From Karstenula rhodostoma CBS 690.94 (lineage: Eukaryota > Ascomycota > Dothideomycetes > Pleosporales > Didymosphaeriaceae): a stretch of 64,000 nt of DNA. The stretch is from contig MU001509.1 in the NCBI GenBank assembly GCA_010093485.1, positions 614,256-678,255 of the forward strand, written 5' to 3'. Under the pieces are notes generated by a model. It was not told the DNA's origin. It saw only the letters and a list, made by a program, of their open reading frames with translations, and searched no databases. Positions 10,752-22,320 of this stretch are shown here, piece after piece. Made by a program: the position numbers and the translations under genes. How positions within the stretch are numbered: position 1 is the stretch's first letter; the number at the start of each line of letters is the position of its first letter.

Positions 10752-12061
10752 GAGAGGGGTTTCGGATACGCTGAGGTGAGGAAAGAAGGAGCGCCTCTTC
10801 TCTTTTTAGCAATGTTTCCTTTTTCTCGAGAGACAGATCAACCACCACTTTATGTCATTTGCTAGTATTTGCGAGGTTTACACGTGTGAAGCGGCTACCC
10901 ACACCCCCCTTTTTTTTTTTAAGAAAATCAGAAAACATTCCTCAGTAGCTGAGGCAATCGTTAGAGATACGCGCCTAAAAGGTATTGCTAGTATTAATAT
11001 ATTACGAACCTATCAACGCTCAGCTCTAGTGTAGTTTTCCAGGAAGACCGATTGGTCAGCTCTTGGGATCCGACAGCCTAAGACACAGCTTCTATGCAGA
11101 GGCGCTCATATAGCCTTCCGCTGATGTCAATATAGACTAATCGGGTTAACTCTAAGGCTGAGGCTTGAAAACGCCTTACGCAGCGCCGGGGCTTTACGCG
11201 GCACTAGCGACGCTGAACAGGCTATACATAGTGTGTGTAATAGGATTACTAGTAGATCGCAGCCACTAATCGATTAAAGGGCCAGTAGCACGATACATTA
11301 AGACCACAGAGTTCCCAGCAAATACAACACAAACTATGAGGAGAGGAAACACGCTTAGTAGGGAGGTTGATATAGTACTATTCCTAGTACCTGATAACAT
11401 GTAGATATACGTATTAGAACGCATATCTTGGTCTTATTAGAATGTATTACTACTCATTAGCGGCCCACGAGCTTGGTATAGCTCTCCCGCCTCCCCTCTT
11501 GCTCAATCGAAGTCAAGGCCAGGAAACCGTATTGGGCCGGAGAGTTAATAACAATTGCAGCCTTTACTATACTCAGAGTTCTGGTGCTAAGCTTCAGTTA
11601 TTCTCATTTATTGGTAACTATTGTTGACCTATACACACTGCGGTGATGTAAAGAGATATGTCCACATGCGCTCGCTCACTCACGTTAATAGGCTACTGCC
11701 TGAATTTTCACCAAAACATCCGCGCCACCATTCACTTGTTGATTTCTCTGAGGAAGTGTCTACCAGAAAGGTTATTCTACCAGAAAGGCTATCATTCTCC
11801 CATTGTTCGGAAAACCGTTATTGATAACAATCTTTGTTCTACCCAATTCCATAGGTTCGAGTCTTGTCCTGCTACGCTAATTTATATATAGGGACCCTCA
11901 AAATAGGCATGTCCAACCTTAGACGACCCGGGAGGGTGTTTGTAAAGTCGAACCATTACGTTCACGCTGTTTAGCGCACTCTTTGAAGCATGTACTTCCC
12001 TGACCGCAGTCTTGGCTCCACACCGAGATAACTCTCATCTGCTCCTAGTAGGATATAGAGC
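10752..12061. other. AT-rich, probably repeat-derived intergenic block
   Basis: Many stops in all frames, AT- and TpA-rich stretches (for example 11390-11450) and a B-box-like core (taggttcgagtctt) near 11850-11863. I see no gene and no intact transposase. The texture suggests mutated old repeat DNA; that is inference. Confidence 0.4.
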
Positions 12062-13230
12062 TTACTGGAGTTGCATGCCGCCGATGAGCTCGTCGAACTT
12101 GTTGCCGAGGATGAGATCAACAGCGTCGTTCTCGTCCATCCATGGCTTTCGCCTCGCCGCGTCCGCTGCCTCTGGGGTCTGCTTCCAGGGGTGGTCCTCC
12201 CGGATGTCCTCCATCAGGCACTTGACGAAGGGTTTGTTGAATTGGGCGTGGCTGACGTAGTCGGGCACCTGCAATTGTCAGGCAAGGTGCTATAAGCATG
12301 ATATCTTAAGGAAGACTTACACCGTCGGAAACACTGGAACTACCAAAGGCCTCGAGCATATCGTTGCTCTCGAGGAATGCATTGGCAGCATTGCCCTTGA
12401 ACTCTGTATCGAGACCATTGTAGGTCAACTCGTTGTCCAGATGCCACCAGATTGCCCACATCCCTGCGTTCTTGAGGAAAGCCGTACGGTCTTGTTCTTT
12501 GGCAAGCTCGGGGTACTCGAAAGGGTGGAACGGCGTGTTGGGAATTCTGCTCCTCGCTTCACGGATCTTTGCCTTGATCAACTCGAGCTTGGCCCTCCCA
12601 AACTTGATCAGGTCCCAATTGGACCGCCACCACATGCCGAGGAAGTGCTCGGTCTCGCTGGTGTCCGGGTTACGATTGTTGTATGCCATGAAGGCCCTCA
12701 CGAACCGGTCAGCCCACTCATGTGTCTTCTTGTCTGCGTCCCCTGCACCGACAATGCTGGCAACGATAACGTTGGCTAGGACCTGTATGTGTTTTCGACT
12801 GAAGGAGTGGTTCTGGTCGAGCTGCCAGTACCAGACATAACCTACCACGTGATGATGATCTAGTAGCTTGCGGGGCTTGAAACCGTCGGCCTCGATGTCG
12901 CTGAAATGTTTCAAGACGCCTTTCAAGGAGTATTTCGGGGGGATATTCACGGGATACAAGACGTGCTGTTCGTCGTACAAGTCTTGTTCGTCGCAGTCGT
13001 ACCTCGTGTCCATGACTTGGAAGATCTCCTTGATGCTATTTACAGTGAGCGCAGGTCCTGAACAATTGCCAAAATACTCGAACTTACGTCGGCTTGCTAC
13101 CTCCAGGGAATATGCGAGTAGGAATCTTGGCCACTTTGCGGGCGTACATCGCTTTGGCTTTCTCCCATTTCTCCTGCATTTCATCCGCGAAGGTTTTCAC
13201 CTCGAACCGACGAGAGCGCTCGAGGGACAT
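12062..13230 (-). CDS. Hypothetical fungal protein, three exons
   Basis: Exons 13230-13088, 13035-12321 and 12268-12062 encode 354 aa; introns of 52 nt (13036-13087) and 52 nt (12269-12320) are GT..AG with gtaagt donors. ATG 13230 gives a basic N-terminus (SLERSRRFEVKTFADEMQEK) with charged helices. The body is mostly helical and Trp/His-rich: HHHVVGYVWYWQLDQNHSFS, EWADRFVRAFMAYNNRN, ETEHFLGMWWRSNWDLIKFG and MWAIWWHLDNELTYNG. No signal peptide or transmembrane segment is visible. The C-terminal exon has DHPWKQTPEAADAARRKPW. I do not recognise the family. It stands alone in repeat-rich DNA. Confidence 0.75.
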
Positions 13231-14259
13231 GATATGGTTACGATGTCGCGCGGGAAGCGGTGACGATGGAAGAGCGACAGAGGGCCGACAAGAACGGGTG
13301 GGTGTGAAAGGTCGCGCTGGCAAGTGCGGTCTGAAGTAGACCTGTGGGTGGAAAGCGGGTGTGGTCAAGGCAGCGGGGGGTTTATATTCTCCCCAAGCGC
13401 GCTAGTGGATTTACAGTCGGCAGGGCGGCGAGAAATGATCCGATACTGTCCGATAATGTATCCTGGAGTACCTCGCGGGTGGTTTTCTTGGAAGAAGTGT
13501 GCTTCCAACTGGCTGGCTGGTTATACAAGGGAGGTGAATAGTCTACGGGTTGTATCAGGAGACTCGGGTATTCTAATATGATCTCACCATTTTGACGAAT
13601 GTTTGGGAAGTGGTGTCGGCGGTAAATTTGGTCTCTTTGTAAACTGGCATGCATTTGTCACGGTCTTGGGGTTTCTCTGTTCTAAAGCAGTTCCGAAGTC
13701 GGACACCAGCAACATAGAAGACTTACGTGTTGAACCACACTGTTTCAACTCCATGGCATACATGTCCAAGTGATAAATGTTCCCAAAACCCATCTGTAAC
13801 ATTCACACTGGATATCTCTAGCTCTTAAGTGTAGTTTAATGTACTAGCGCGATGTACCCAATATTACCCCGTTTAGCAGTTTTTTGACTTAAAGAAAGCC
13901 TCCATATGACCTCTACGACCTCCCGCGATGAACTATCCATTATTTGAAATAGTTTTGAATAAAGTGATAAGTTGTATCAGGATATACTATCATTGTAAGT
14001 CGGTCTAGCAATGTTATTGCTCACAGCCATGGCGGCTGGTCATCGTGACATCGTAGAGTGGAGACCCAAACCCACCCATGACCAAGCACAACCTCTCGAT
14101 CAAGAGGGATGAAACATGGGGAGTTGCGTCTGTATGTGGCTTTATATAGTATAAATGTTAGACTAGCCGCGCGTATTAAGGTGTAGTTAACAGACATCTT
14201 AACATTTGGTGTGTTCCGCAATCAAATCCTACGTACGCCGTATCGAGAGCAAGTGAAAA
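13231..14259. other. Upstream region of the hypothetical gene, no supported gene
   Basis: It contains the presumed promoter of the three-exon gene, then AT-rich DNA (13800-14020) with stops in all frames. Nothing coding is recognised. Confidence 0.5.
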
Positions 14260-14420
14260 CCATTGCAACAAGAGGTGGTGGAGTATAGTCATACCAGGAT
14301 ACCCTGGCGTTCTGGCATGATTTTGCGGTTTCGAATCCTATGACAATGGCGTTGGTGGTGAACATGTAGCATGCATTCAGCAGGGCCTTGTGCCGTCATA
14401 GTCAGAACATAAAAAAAATA
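14260..14420 (+). repeat. Possible solitary SINE-like element with oligo-A end
   Basis: A B-box-like core (gcggtttcgaatcctatgac, 14326-14345) lies about 55 bp downstream of a ggtggtggagtatag stretch and is followed by cagcagggccttgtgcc, which shares the cagcagggc segment with the tandem element at 10516-10751. An oligo-A run follows at 14411-14418. Evidence is short motifs only. Confidence 0.3.
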
Positions 14421-15742
14421 GTATTTCCTAATTCTTTGCAAAATGCACGAGGCCATGGTACCCTTCTTACCCTCCTGATGGAAAATGCGCTTGCGCTAAA
14501 CCACAGCTCTTAACCCAGCACAACCACACCAACCCACGCCCAACCACAACCCCCATGATTTAGAGAATTAAGGCTTATGGAGTTATATATATATTGTATA
14601 CGATCACTATGGGGGCGGGTAAATCAATGAAGGGGTGGATAACATAAGGCGTCGCGCTTTGCCAATGCACGAAGGGACCAAAAAAGCGGCTAAGGCGTGT
14701 GGAGTTATACCAGGCTCTACGAGCACCCCGCCGATCCAACACATCAACGGTGTTTCCACATCAAGAGTATACCCCACCCAAAGCGAAGTCGCAAAACCCC
14801 AGCTCTTACCTAGACCCTTACCTAGACCATCCATGCCCTCCTACAATCAAATACCTCCCTCAAGCTAAGCAAAAGAAAAATCAAGGAGTTATACTATACT
14901 ACAACCGCCCTATAATCTATCACTTGCCATCAAGATATCGGACACTGGTATTGAAACTATAAACACTACAACCCTACCACATCTGCCCTACCCTTCTACA
15001 CTATGGTACAGGCAATCCACAGAAGACGAGGAAGAAGGGGTGAGTGGCGCTAGGACCCACACTCTATACCTACTATCCCCACTCCTATTCCACCCTATTA
15101 ACCACTACTAAGAAAAAGAAAAAGCACATCTACCTCCCATACCTCACGGGAAGGCTTTTAAACAATAAGTGTACACCACCAAGGTATACCAGGCCCCGCA
15201 TTACCTGCACCCCAACTTTCCACTCCTGCCCCTGCCCCCTGTTCACCTGCACACACAACACACTTATCCTAACCTAACCTGTAATACATATACATTCTCT
15301 TCCTACCCTACTCTACTCAATTACATGCCCTCCCCCCTTCCTTCCCCTCCTTTACCTCTATTCCCCAACCAACCCCATCTACGAATACACTACACACATC
15401 TACAACGCAAGAAAAAGAAAGGGGGGTGGGGAAACGATAGCTCACCCGCAGATAGAAAAAACCACACCGTCTACACCTACACCGTCTACAAAGAGAAGCC
15501 CAGACCTGTAGTACTGTGATGTGATGGAATGATGGACAGGGATGTAGATGAAGATGAAAATGAGAAAAACGCCATCCGCAATGCAACAAGAACAAGAGTG
15601 AGTAAGAAGCACAGCCCACTGCAACCCACCCCACCCATCCAACAAGCCAACCCGCGCGCTCCCCCGCACCGCCACTCAACCGCTCAGTTACTGTTCTACG
15701 TTAGCCACACCCTCACATCCAGTCCGCGGGAGCATAGACTTA
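14421..15742. other. C/A-rich strand-skewed, low-complexity gene-free block
   Basis: From about 14,740 to 15,740 the plus strand is dominated by C and A with long pyrimidine tracts (cctaacctaacctgtaa near 15270, and runs of C). Frames are low-complexity (Pro/Thr/Tyr/Leu) and carry no domain. It lies directly downstream of the phospholipase D stop, so part may be its 3' UTR. Confidence 0.5.
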
Positions 15743-18700
15743 CTAAATCTCCAACGGCGCAATCTGATCCACGCTATACAGCCATCCGCCATTACTCTCC
15801 TCCGCCTCGAGCCACTCATACGGCCAGACGACAAGATGCCCCTGCACGAGCTCGAGGAGCTTCTTCGCATCGTCCTTGTCGAGGAGCTGCTCCGCATCCC
15901 CAGCATTGAACGCCTTGGCACTGCTCTTGGTCGTCGCGCGGCGCCGGCTGCGCTTGCTGCCCATGGTGCTCGCATGCTGGCGATTCGGGATCCCCTCGCG
16001 CTGCGGCTCCGAGATGGTGACGGTGCGCGCGCGGGCCGTCCCGTTGGCGTGCGCAAAGTCCGTCGTCGCCGTGCTGCTCTCCGGCTCGGGCGGTGGTGGT
16101 GGGAATGTGAAGGTTTGGCCGGGGGGCGCGGGGTTCATGGGGGACACAACGGCGTCGTCGACCGTGCTGGTGCGCACGGCGAGCTTCTCGTCCACCTCGC
16201 CGTTGGCGTGCGTGTCCACCCGGAGCGATTCGTGCGCGCTCTTCTCCTGCGCTTGTGCCCACTCCTCTACTTTCCCGAACGCGCTGCCCGAATCACGCGA
16301 ATCACGCGAATCTCGTGACATCTTCTCGTTCAGCTTCTCGCCCAGCATCTCCGCTGCTTTGAAGGCGTTGCCAGGTGCCGCAGCCAGTCTCTCGCTGACA
16401 GAGCCCGAGCCTGGTGGGCCTGTTTTGCCCGGAGACTCTTGCTGTTTGCGCATGGACGACTTGCCCGCGCCTTGAGATTGGCTGAAGCGCTCCGAGAAGG
16501 CGGCATATTCCTTGTATTCCTTCCATGTCTTGACCTCGTTGTCCGGCATGCAGCGGAAGACCTGTCGGAAAAGCTTGGTGTTGTTCTCTGCTGCGGCGTG
16601 CCATATATCAAGGTAAAAAGCGTCGTTTAATGGATCGCGCATGCAATCGTCGGTGACAATAGGGCGCCTCATGTCGGAAAGGAGAGGGTTGATGATGGAC
16701 GATGATTCGTAGCTAAACGTGCGCTGCAGAGGTGGGCCGCCGATATCTGTATCGTCTAGCATAGGCAGTGACGGTAGTTGACTGAGCTGAGGAAGACCCA
16801 GTTGTCTGGTGTCCATACGCGGCAGCCTTGGCGGAGGAAGGCCGGCATAGCCCTCAGGGGCACTGCTGTGTGCAGTCGCTCTGCTGTTGGTAGTGTTACT
16901 ACGGCCTCTTCTAGTCGAGCTTTTCTTCGGAGTTTGCCCAACACCCTCAGCCGCAACGTCGTTGACCAGTATCTCTTCTCCCTTCTCATTCACATAAGAA
17001 TCACGAGCGCGCGAGATGCTAGGATGTCTGTTCTCAACTTCGCGCATGTGATCCGCACCTTCGCCGCGGACGTCCTTCTGATGCGCTGGGTTGTTCGATA
17101 CCCGGGAATCAGAAGAGGGTTTCTTGTTGGGTATCAGATGCGGATTATTCTCTTGTTCCCAGTCAATGTCATGATTGAAGCTGTGAAGCTGTTCAGCACG
17201 GGCAATCAGGTCATCTTCTAGTCGTTGTCTATTCTCCGCTAATTTCTGTTCCGTCTCGCGGTCCGCGGTCGGAGACGAAGGCACGGAAGATTCGCTGTGG
17301 AAACCGGCGCTATCGGCATCAGATCGGTGGCTTGCAGACTCTTCTGCAAAGATGTGATCAACGTCAATGCCCAGGTGCTCTCGCATGAGACGCATGCGTA
17401 ACGTGTGAGGGAACTTGCCAACTTTGTACGGTTCGCCGGCCATGTAAGAATCAAGGACTTCGGCGTCGCGTACTACGGCTGCGATCTCGGAGTCACGGGA
17501 GCCCAGCATAGAGCGTTCGTTGATGTTGGCGGACCCGATGATTGCAACACGATCATCAACGATCATACACTTCGCATGAATGTAAAGCTGTTCGGTGACG
17601 AGGGACTTCTGTGGACCAATCTCACCCCACGATCTCAGTGCGTAAAACTGAATGTAGTCTTCAGGCTCAATGCCAGCTGCACGTAGACGGCCGAAGATGG
17701 ACGTAGGGCCGCGGCAAATACTGCGGTACTGGCATGTCATGATCAATCGGACACTGCTTCCTTCTTGCTGGTCGACAGTGTTTTGGAAACCTGGCATGAG
17801 CGGAATGACGAGGCATGCCCTCCAATCCTCTTGGTTCTTGTGCGCGCGCTTGATACGATCCACGATAGCATCACTGATTTTGTTCTCGATCTTCGTACCC
17901 AGGACCTCGGAGCTGCTGATGTAGAATTGGTTCTCGATGTAGACGAAGTGTTCCGAAGTCGAGATCATCTGGACATACGCGTTCATGATACTGTGCTCAG
18001 TCCTGTTGGGTGTACCGAGCGACCAGGATGTGGCTGAACGCAGGATCTGCACTTCACACGTTCCATCGAGACCAAGAGCCTTGATGTCGGCGGGATCAAA
18101 GTCTGGCGGTGGAAGCAAAAACGGAGTCGGACGCGAGGGTTTCCGTTGTCGTAGCAAGTAATTCCAACGTTGAACGAAGTGGCGAGTCAAATCCCGCGCG
18201 GGCTGGCCAACGATTTGCATACCAATGTCGTGCCATGGCATTCGTGGGACTTTGCTTCGATCGTACATCTCCTCGTAGGGCTTGTCTAGATTGAAGAAGT
18301 CTTGAACACGGGGATTTGAGTAGTCTTTTCCAGGCCAGAGCTGGCAGTGGTCAGCATCTTTGGGGTTATCGTCCAATTCGAACCCGGTCAGCTTGTCGTC
18401 TGTGACCACATGCTGAGGCGTATCCCACCTGCCAAAGCAAAGGTCGACGCCACCACAGAAGGCAATGGTATGGTCAACCACACAGATCTTCTCATGATGC
18501 GCCCAGAAGAATGTATTCTGCCGGATTTGGTTCGGTGATCGTTGTACAAAGATGTTTGGATGTAGGTCTAGCAAAGAATACTTTGAGTACTCAGAGTCGA
18601 TGGGAATGGCCGTGTTGATGTTGCGGTACATGATGACGAAGACCTTTACGCCTTCCTGTGCTTTACGTTGTAACAAACGGTCCAGTCTCCATTTTTGACT

Positions 18701-21514
18701 GATGGCAGGCGGCCGTCGCATGTATAGTTCCGGGCTTAACCACCAATCGTGGATATAGATAACGTCCTTGGCCATACTTATCGCGCGAGAAACATTCCAC
18801 ATGTAGTCGCGACCGTCGACCAGCCACTGTGCATATATCCCCTTTCGGACAGGAGCAAAACTTTGGAACCGATGGGGGTTGTTCCACTCGGTGTTGGTCG
18901 ACATGAATCGGATGGAATCCTCGAACTGCTTGAGTTGTCTCTCATTTCTTGCCAGCAATTTCATCTTGCGTTCCGAGTTTCTCAACCGCAGAAGGTGGTG
19001 TCCGGTTGCTGATGCTTTCGCTTCGCTGGCAATGTACCGAGCCTTCTTTTCCCGCAGACTTCTCCCTTTGTCGTCGATAGTGAAGTCTGAATCCACAAGG
19101 AACACATCATACACATTCATCTCTTCTGGTGAGTCTACGCAGACAACGTAACTATGTCGCACAAGAAACCACTTGGGGGAGTGTCGTGCCACAAAAGGAG
19201 ATGGTGTCCACTTTTTTCTCGCATCGATCCCTTTCGAAGATTGAATCATCATGAGGCCCTCCTTTCCGTGATAGCCACCTTCGGCAGCCAACCGCACACC
19301 CAGAGCCGATAGCTCTAGGAACTTGCATAACCGATTGCTCTCGGGTCGGAAGATCAGGTAGGTGATGAGTTCCTTCAGGTACCTTTCCAGCTTCTTCCGT
19401 TGTCTCTCCTGATATGCTTGCTGTTTGTTGTGCTGTGGCACCCCGACAGCTCCAGCGAAGCTGCCTTGCCTGACTGCCAATTGGCCAATGAAGTTGCCAC
19501 CCTGTTCGGGACTACCGAGGCTGGATTTGCGACGCCCAAGACCGAGGCTGGACTTCAGTCGGCCCGGTTTACCAGGTCGGTCCGTTTCGTTTCCTTCTGC
19601 CTCTTCATCATCCTTGTCCTCCTCTTCGTCCTCTTCGTTGAGGATACCGTAGCCTCGCCACCCGCGTAGGTACGGAATTGCACTGCGAGGAAAGCGTGGA
19701 AGCTTCGGGGTGCGGTCATCTTTCTCAGCGTCCTTCTCCTCAGAATTCTCCTTGCCTTTCGCGCTCATGTCCTTCTTCGGATCCTTCTTCTTCGGGTCTC
19801 GGTTTAGGAATGTATTCTGTTTTTCTTGAAGTTTGAACTTCAGATGCAGATTGGCAAAGTCCCTGACTGATCGTTTGATGACCCACTTCATGCGGGTGAG
19901 CCCACTTCCGTATTCCAGTTCGATCCTGAGATTGATGTGACGGTTTTCTTCCTTGACCTCTTTGCCATCCTTCGACTCCAGCTGTTCCGAGTCGGTAATG
20001 GACACCTTCAGCTGCTCCAGCAAGATGGGCACACGCTTCCTGTCGTGTTCGTCACGTTGGAACATACTTGCGAGAAACAAAGCAGCAGGTGCGCCAGCCA
20101 AGAGCTCGGCCATGAGCTCAGCGGATTTGGCGTGGTCAACCTGGCGGTCGATTGCCTTTGTGCTCTTGGCAAACACGCGGAGGCTATTCTTGATTTGCTT
20201 CCATTTTTGAGCACTGAGACTGGACGTACGTTCGCTTCGCAACCGCCAAGGTGATGCTTGAGGCCCTTCGTTGCTGCCCCCACCAAACGCCGTGAGCCTG
20301 CGCAGGTGGCTCGGGCGCCTTTCACCCTCTTCTCCGTCGGCGTCGTGGCGGCGAAGGCCACCGTATGAAAGCCCCCGTGCGCTGTGCAAACCTCGCGTCC
20401 AGGCATTCTCTTTGGCCAAACGATCGCGTCCTTCGTCTTCAGACACGCCCTGTCTGTGCTCGGGGATGTCGGTCATAGTACCGCGGCGCATGAATGTTGG
20501 CCGGTGCACATTGCTTGCGGTGGGCGTGATGTTGGGCGAGTCGCGAGAGGAGAAGTTGGTATGCCGAGGCGTAGTGGGTGCAGTCTGCGGGCCTTCAGCA
20601 GCGCCGTCGTCGTCAAACCACCGTCGGCTCTTCCTTCTCCTTCTGGGCGGGCGTGAAGGACCTTCTCCCGCGCTTTCCTCGGCATCGGCATCGGCCTCGC
20701 TGTCGTGTCCATCGAAGCGAAACTCGTCCTTCTCGGACGCTGGCGAAAGTTGGCCGCGGGGCGAGTGCTCGTTCATGGAGCCGGCGCCAGTGAGGGCGCT
20801 CAAGCTTCGCCCGTGACCCTGGAGGCCCATCGGGTTCGCTGCCAATGCTTTTAGCTTGGTCATGAGGGACGACCCTTGCCGCTCCCGCTCCTTGCCCTTT
20901 GCGTCCACATCCTTGGCCTTTTCGTCCACATCCTCGCCCTCCCACGACTGCTGCCGAGAGTGGGCATTCTGCTGGGCATTCTGCTGAGCATTCTGCTGCT
21001 CGTCGTTGAAGGTGGTGTTCCGGGCGAACTGCACACTTCGGCGGCCTTTGGGCGCAGCATCCGAGTCATCGCCCTCGCCCGTTGCTCGTCTCGATATAGG
21101 GACAAAGGCGTGTTGAGGCTGGCTTGGGGAGCCATTCGCATGGCGGGCCGAAGACGTGGACTCTTTGACGGCCGCATCGCGATCGACGAGCTCGTTTGTG
21201 GGCTGCTGCTTGTGGGCTCCTGTACCCGTATTGAAGGGAAACTCGTCTGGCTCCTCTGCCGAGAGAGGCTCGCCGGTAGGGGCAGACCGCGTTATAGTGG
21301 GTGCACCGTTGGGGCTCGGTGCCGACGTCGGTTTCGGCTCGTTGGTGGCAATGGGACTTCGTAGGGAAGAGCCGCGTAGCGGGAAGCGCAAGCGGGCGGC
21401 GTCGGTGGATAGAGTCGACCTGTCGTTCATAAAGCTGCCCTCTTTCCTTGAAGGCGAGGCGGCTCGCGGGGTGGTGGCCAGCGGAGAGATGCCAGCCTCG
21501 GGCGTGTCACCCAT
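15743..21514 (-). CDS. Phospholipase D (PX-PH type, PLD1/Spo14 family)
   Basis: Intronless 1923-aa protein. It hydrolyses phosphatidylcholine to phosphatidic acid at membranes; the yeast relative Spo14 is needed for sporulation membranes. Order of parts: a Ser/Pro-rich disordered N-terminus (1-430) with a QQNAQQNA repeat; a PX region around 500-660 (IELEYGSGLTRMKWVIKRS, then DFANLHLKF); a PH-like region around 745-890 (KWFLVRHSYVVCVDS, and an ETARYIASEAKA-like end); then two catalytic HKD motifs, HHEKICVVDH at about 1007 and HAKCMIVDDRVAIIGSANIN at about 1312, each HxKxxxxD. SANINERSMLGSRDSEIA follows the second. The C-terminus is again disordered but ends in a conserved-looking block (HLVVWPYEWLEAEE...SVDQIAPLEI). 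Both catalytic sites are intact. It is divergent from the alpha/beta hydrolase gene. Confidence 0.95.
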   Translation of the reverse strand: MGDTPEAGISPLATTPRAASPSRKEGSFMNDRSTLSTDAARLRFPLRGSSLRSPIATNEPKPTSAPSPNGAPTITRSAPTGEPLSAEEPDEFPFNTGTGAHKQQPTNELVDRDAAVKESTSSARHANGSPSQPQHAFVPISRRATGEGDDSDAAPKGRRSVQFARNTTFNDEQQNAQQNAQQNAHSRQQSWEGEDVDEKAKDVDAKGKERERQGSSLMTKLKALAANPMGLQGHGRSLSALTGAGSMNEHSPRGQLSPASEKDEFRFDGHDSEADADAEESAGEGPSRPPRRRRKSRRWFDDDGAAEGPQTAPTTPRHTNFSSRDSPNITPTASNVHRPTFMRRGTMTDIPEHRQGVSEDEGRDRLAKENAWTRGLHSARGLSYGGLRRHDADGEEGERRPSHLRRLTAFGGGSNEGPQASPWRLRSERTSSLSAQKWKQIKNSLRVFAKSTKAIDRQVDHAKSAELMAELLAGAPAALFLASMFQRDEHDRKRVPILLEQLKVSITDSEQLESKDGKEVKEENRHINLRIELEYGSGLTRMKWVIKRSVRDFANLHLKFKLQEKQNTFLNRDPKKKDPKKDMSAKGKENSEEKDAEKDDRTPKLPRFPRSAIPYLRGWRGYGILNEEDEEEDKDDEEAEGNETDRPGKPGRLKSSLGLGRRKSSLGSPEQGGNFIGQLAVRQGSFAGAVGVPQHNKQQAYQERQRKKLERYLKELITYLIFRPESNRLCKFLELSALGVRLAAEGGYHGKEGLMMIQSSKGIDARKKWTPSPFVARHSPKWFLVRHSYVVCVDSPEEMNVYDVFLVDSDFTIDDKGRSLREKKARYIASEAKASATGHHLLRLRNSERKMKLLARNERQLKQFEDSIRFMSTNTEWNNPHRFQSFAPVRKGIYAQWLVDGRDYMWNVSRAISMAKDVIYIHDWWLSPELYMRRPPAISQKWRLDRLLQRKAQEGVKVFVIMYRNINTAIPIDSEYSKYSLLDLHPNIFVQRSPNQIRQNTFFWAHHEKICVVDHTIAFCGGVDLCFGRWDTPQHVVTDDKLTGFELDDNPKDADHCQLWPGKDYSNPRVQDFFNLDKPYEEMYDRSKVPRMPWHDIGMQIVGQPARDLTRHFVQRWNYLLRQRKPSRPTPFLLPPPDFDPADIKALGLDGTCEVQILRSATSWSLGTPNRTEHSIMNAYVQMISTSEHFVYIENQFYISSSEVLGTKIENKISDAIVDRIKRAHKNQEDWRACLVIPLMPGFQNTVDQQEGSSVRLIMTCQYRSICRGPTSIFGRLRAAGIEPEDYIQFYALRSWGEIGPQKSLVTEQLYIHAKCMIVDDRVAIIGSANINERSMLGSRDSEIAAVVRDAEVLDSYMAGEPYKVGKFPHTLRMRLMREHLGIDVDHIFAEESASHRSDADSAGFHSESSVPSSPTADRETEQKLAENRQRLEDDLIARAEQLHSFNHDIDWEQENNPHLIPNKKPSSDSRVSNNPAHQKDVRGEGADHMREVENRHPSISRARDSYVNEKGEEILVNDVAAEGVGQTPKKSSTRRGRSNTTNSRATAHSSAPEGYAGLPPPRLPRMDTRQLGLPQLSQLPSLPMLDDTDIGGPPLQRTFSYESSSIINPLLSDMRRPIVTDDCMRDPLNDAFYLDIWHAAAENNTKLFRQVFRCMPDNEVKTWKEYKEYAAFSERFSQSQGAGKSSMRKQQESPGKTGPPGSGSVSERLAAAPGNAFKAAEMLGEKLNEKMSRDSRDSRDSGSAFGKVEEWAQAQEKSAHESLRVDTHANGEVDEKLAVRTSTVDDAVVSPMNPAPPGQTFTFPPPPPEPESSTATTDFAHANGTARARTVTISEPQREGIPNRQHASTMGSKRSRRRATTKSSAKAFNAGDAEQLLDKDDAKKLLELVQGHLVVWPYEWLEAEESNGGWLYSVDQIAPLEI

Positions 21515-22320
21515 TTCGGCGGTGGTGCAAAGGGGAAAGCTCTAGAGATAGAGGAACAGCATCTATGCGCATACAAGTACGGGGTCAGCCACGGCGTCGC
21601 GGAGAGGGGATATTCCTTGGTACTCGCGTACATTAAGCGGTATAGCTGGCAGCGCACCGTGGCCTTGTTTACAGATGCTCGCAGAGACGACGGATGCAGA
21701 GAGACAGGACTTGGTCGCGCAAACCCCATGCAATCTCACTATGCATCCACTGCATCCACTGCATCCACTGCATCCACTGCATCCACTGCATCCACAGCCC
21801 CTGCAAGCCCGGCGGCATGGGCCAGCGTCCCCGCCATAGGACTAGCTCTGCCGGCTGCCGCGGGAGTTTTATCCTCCTCCAACGGTCGTCTCGCCAACTG
21901 ATGGTGCCAGTAGCATTGCCTGCACCGCGGCCAGACAGCCTGTGTCGCCGCCATCGCTGCGAGTTGCCTGCCTTCGTCGCCGCACTGTCTCGTAGTAGCC
22001 ATGTCTCCACCGCCATCAGCAGCCCCTGCGCACCGTCGGCCATCATCATCACCGCCCAGACGCCGCCGGCCAACACCACGTCCAACAACGCAGCGCGCCG
22101 TGACACGCCGTCATCGCCATTGAAATGTAGAGACAGCACGACGTGGCCGGCCTCCAAAGCGCCCATTGCCCATTGCCCATTGCAGCAACACAGTGATGCC
22201 GGGGCTGCCGACTGCGAATCTCGACCCACTCCCACCCCACCATCACTAATACAATAGCTTCACTCAGTCTCGTCCGACTGTCCCTCCAAACTCACTGTCG
22301 CAGCATTCAGCACAAACACA
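21515..22320. promoter_or_regulatory. Divergent promoter region of phospholipase D and alpha/beta hydrolase
   Basis: About 800 bp between two divergent starts, with a 9-bp minisatellite at 21742-21795. The open frames seen here are repeat-driven (Cys-Ile-His or Asp-Ala-Val repeats) and are not genes. Confidence 0.6.
21742..21795. repeat. 9-bp minisatellite, six perfect copies
   Basis: Six exact head-to-tail copies of tgcatccac (54 bp), about 230 bp upstream of the phospholipase D start. The unit length is a multiple of three, so it makes open frames on both strands. Confidence 0.95.

Noticed and set aside
15265..15282. cctaacctaacc looking like an internal telomere repeat
   Set aside because: Only two units of a five-base word, in a C/A-rich block; not TTAGGG and too short.
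21669..22235. Frames with Cys-Ile-His or Asp-Ala-Val repeats between phospholipase D and the hydrolase
   Set aside because: They are created by the 9-bp minisatellite, whose unit length is a multiple of three.
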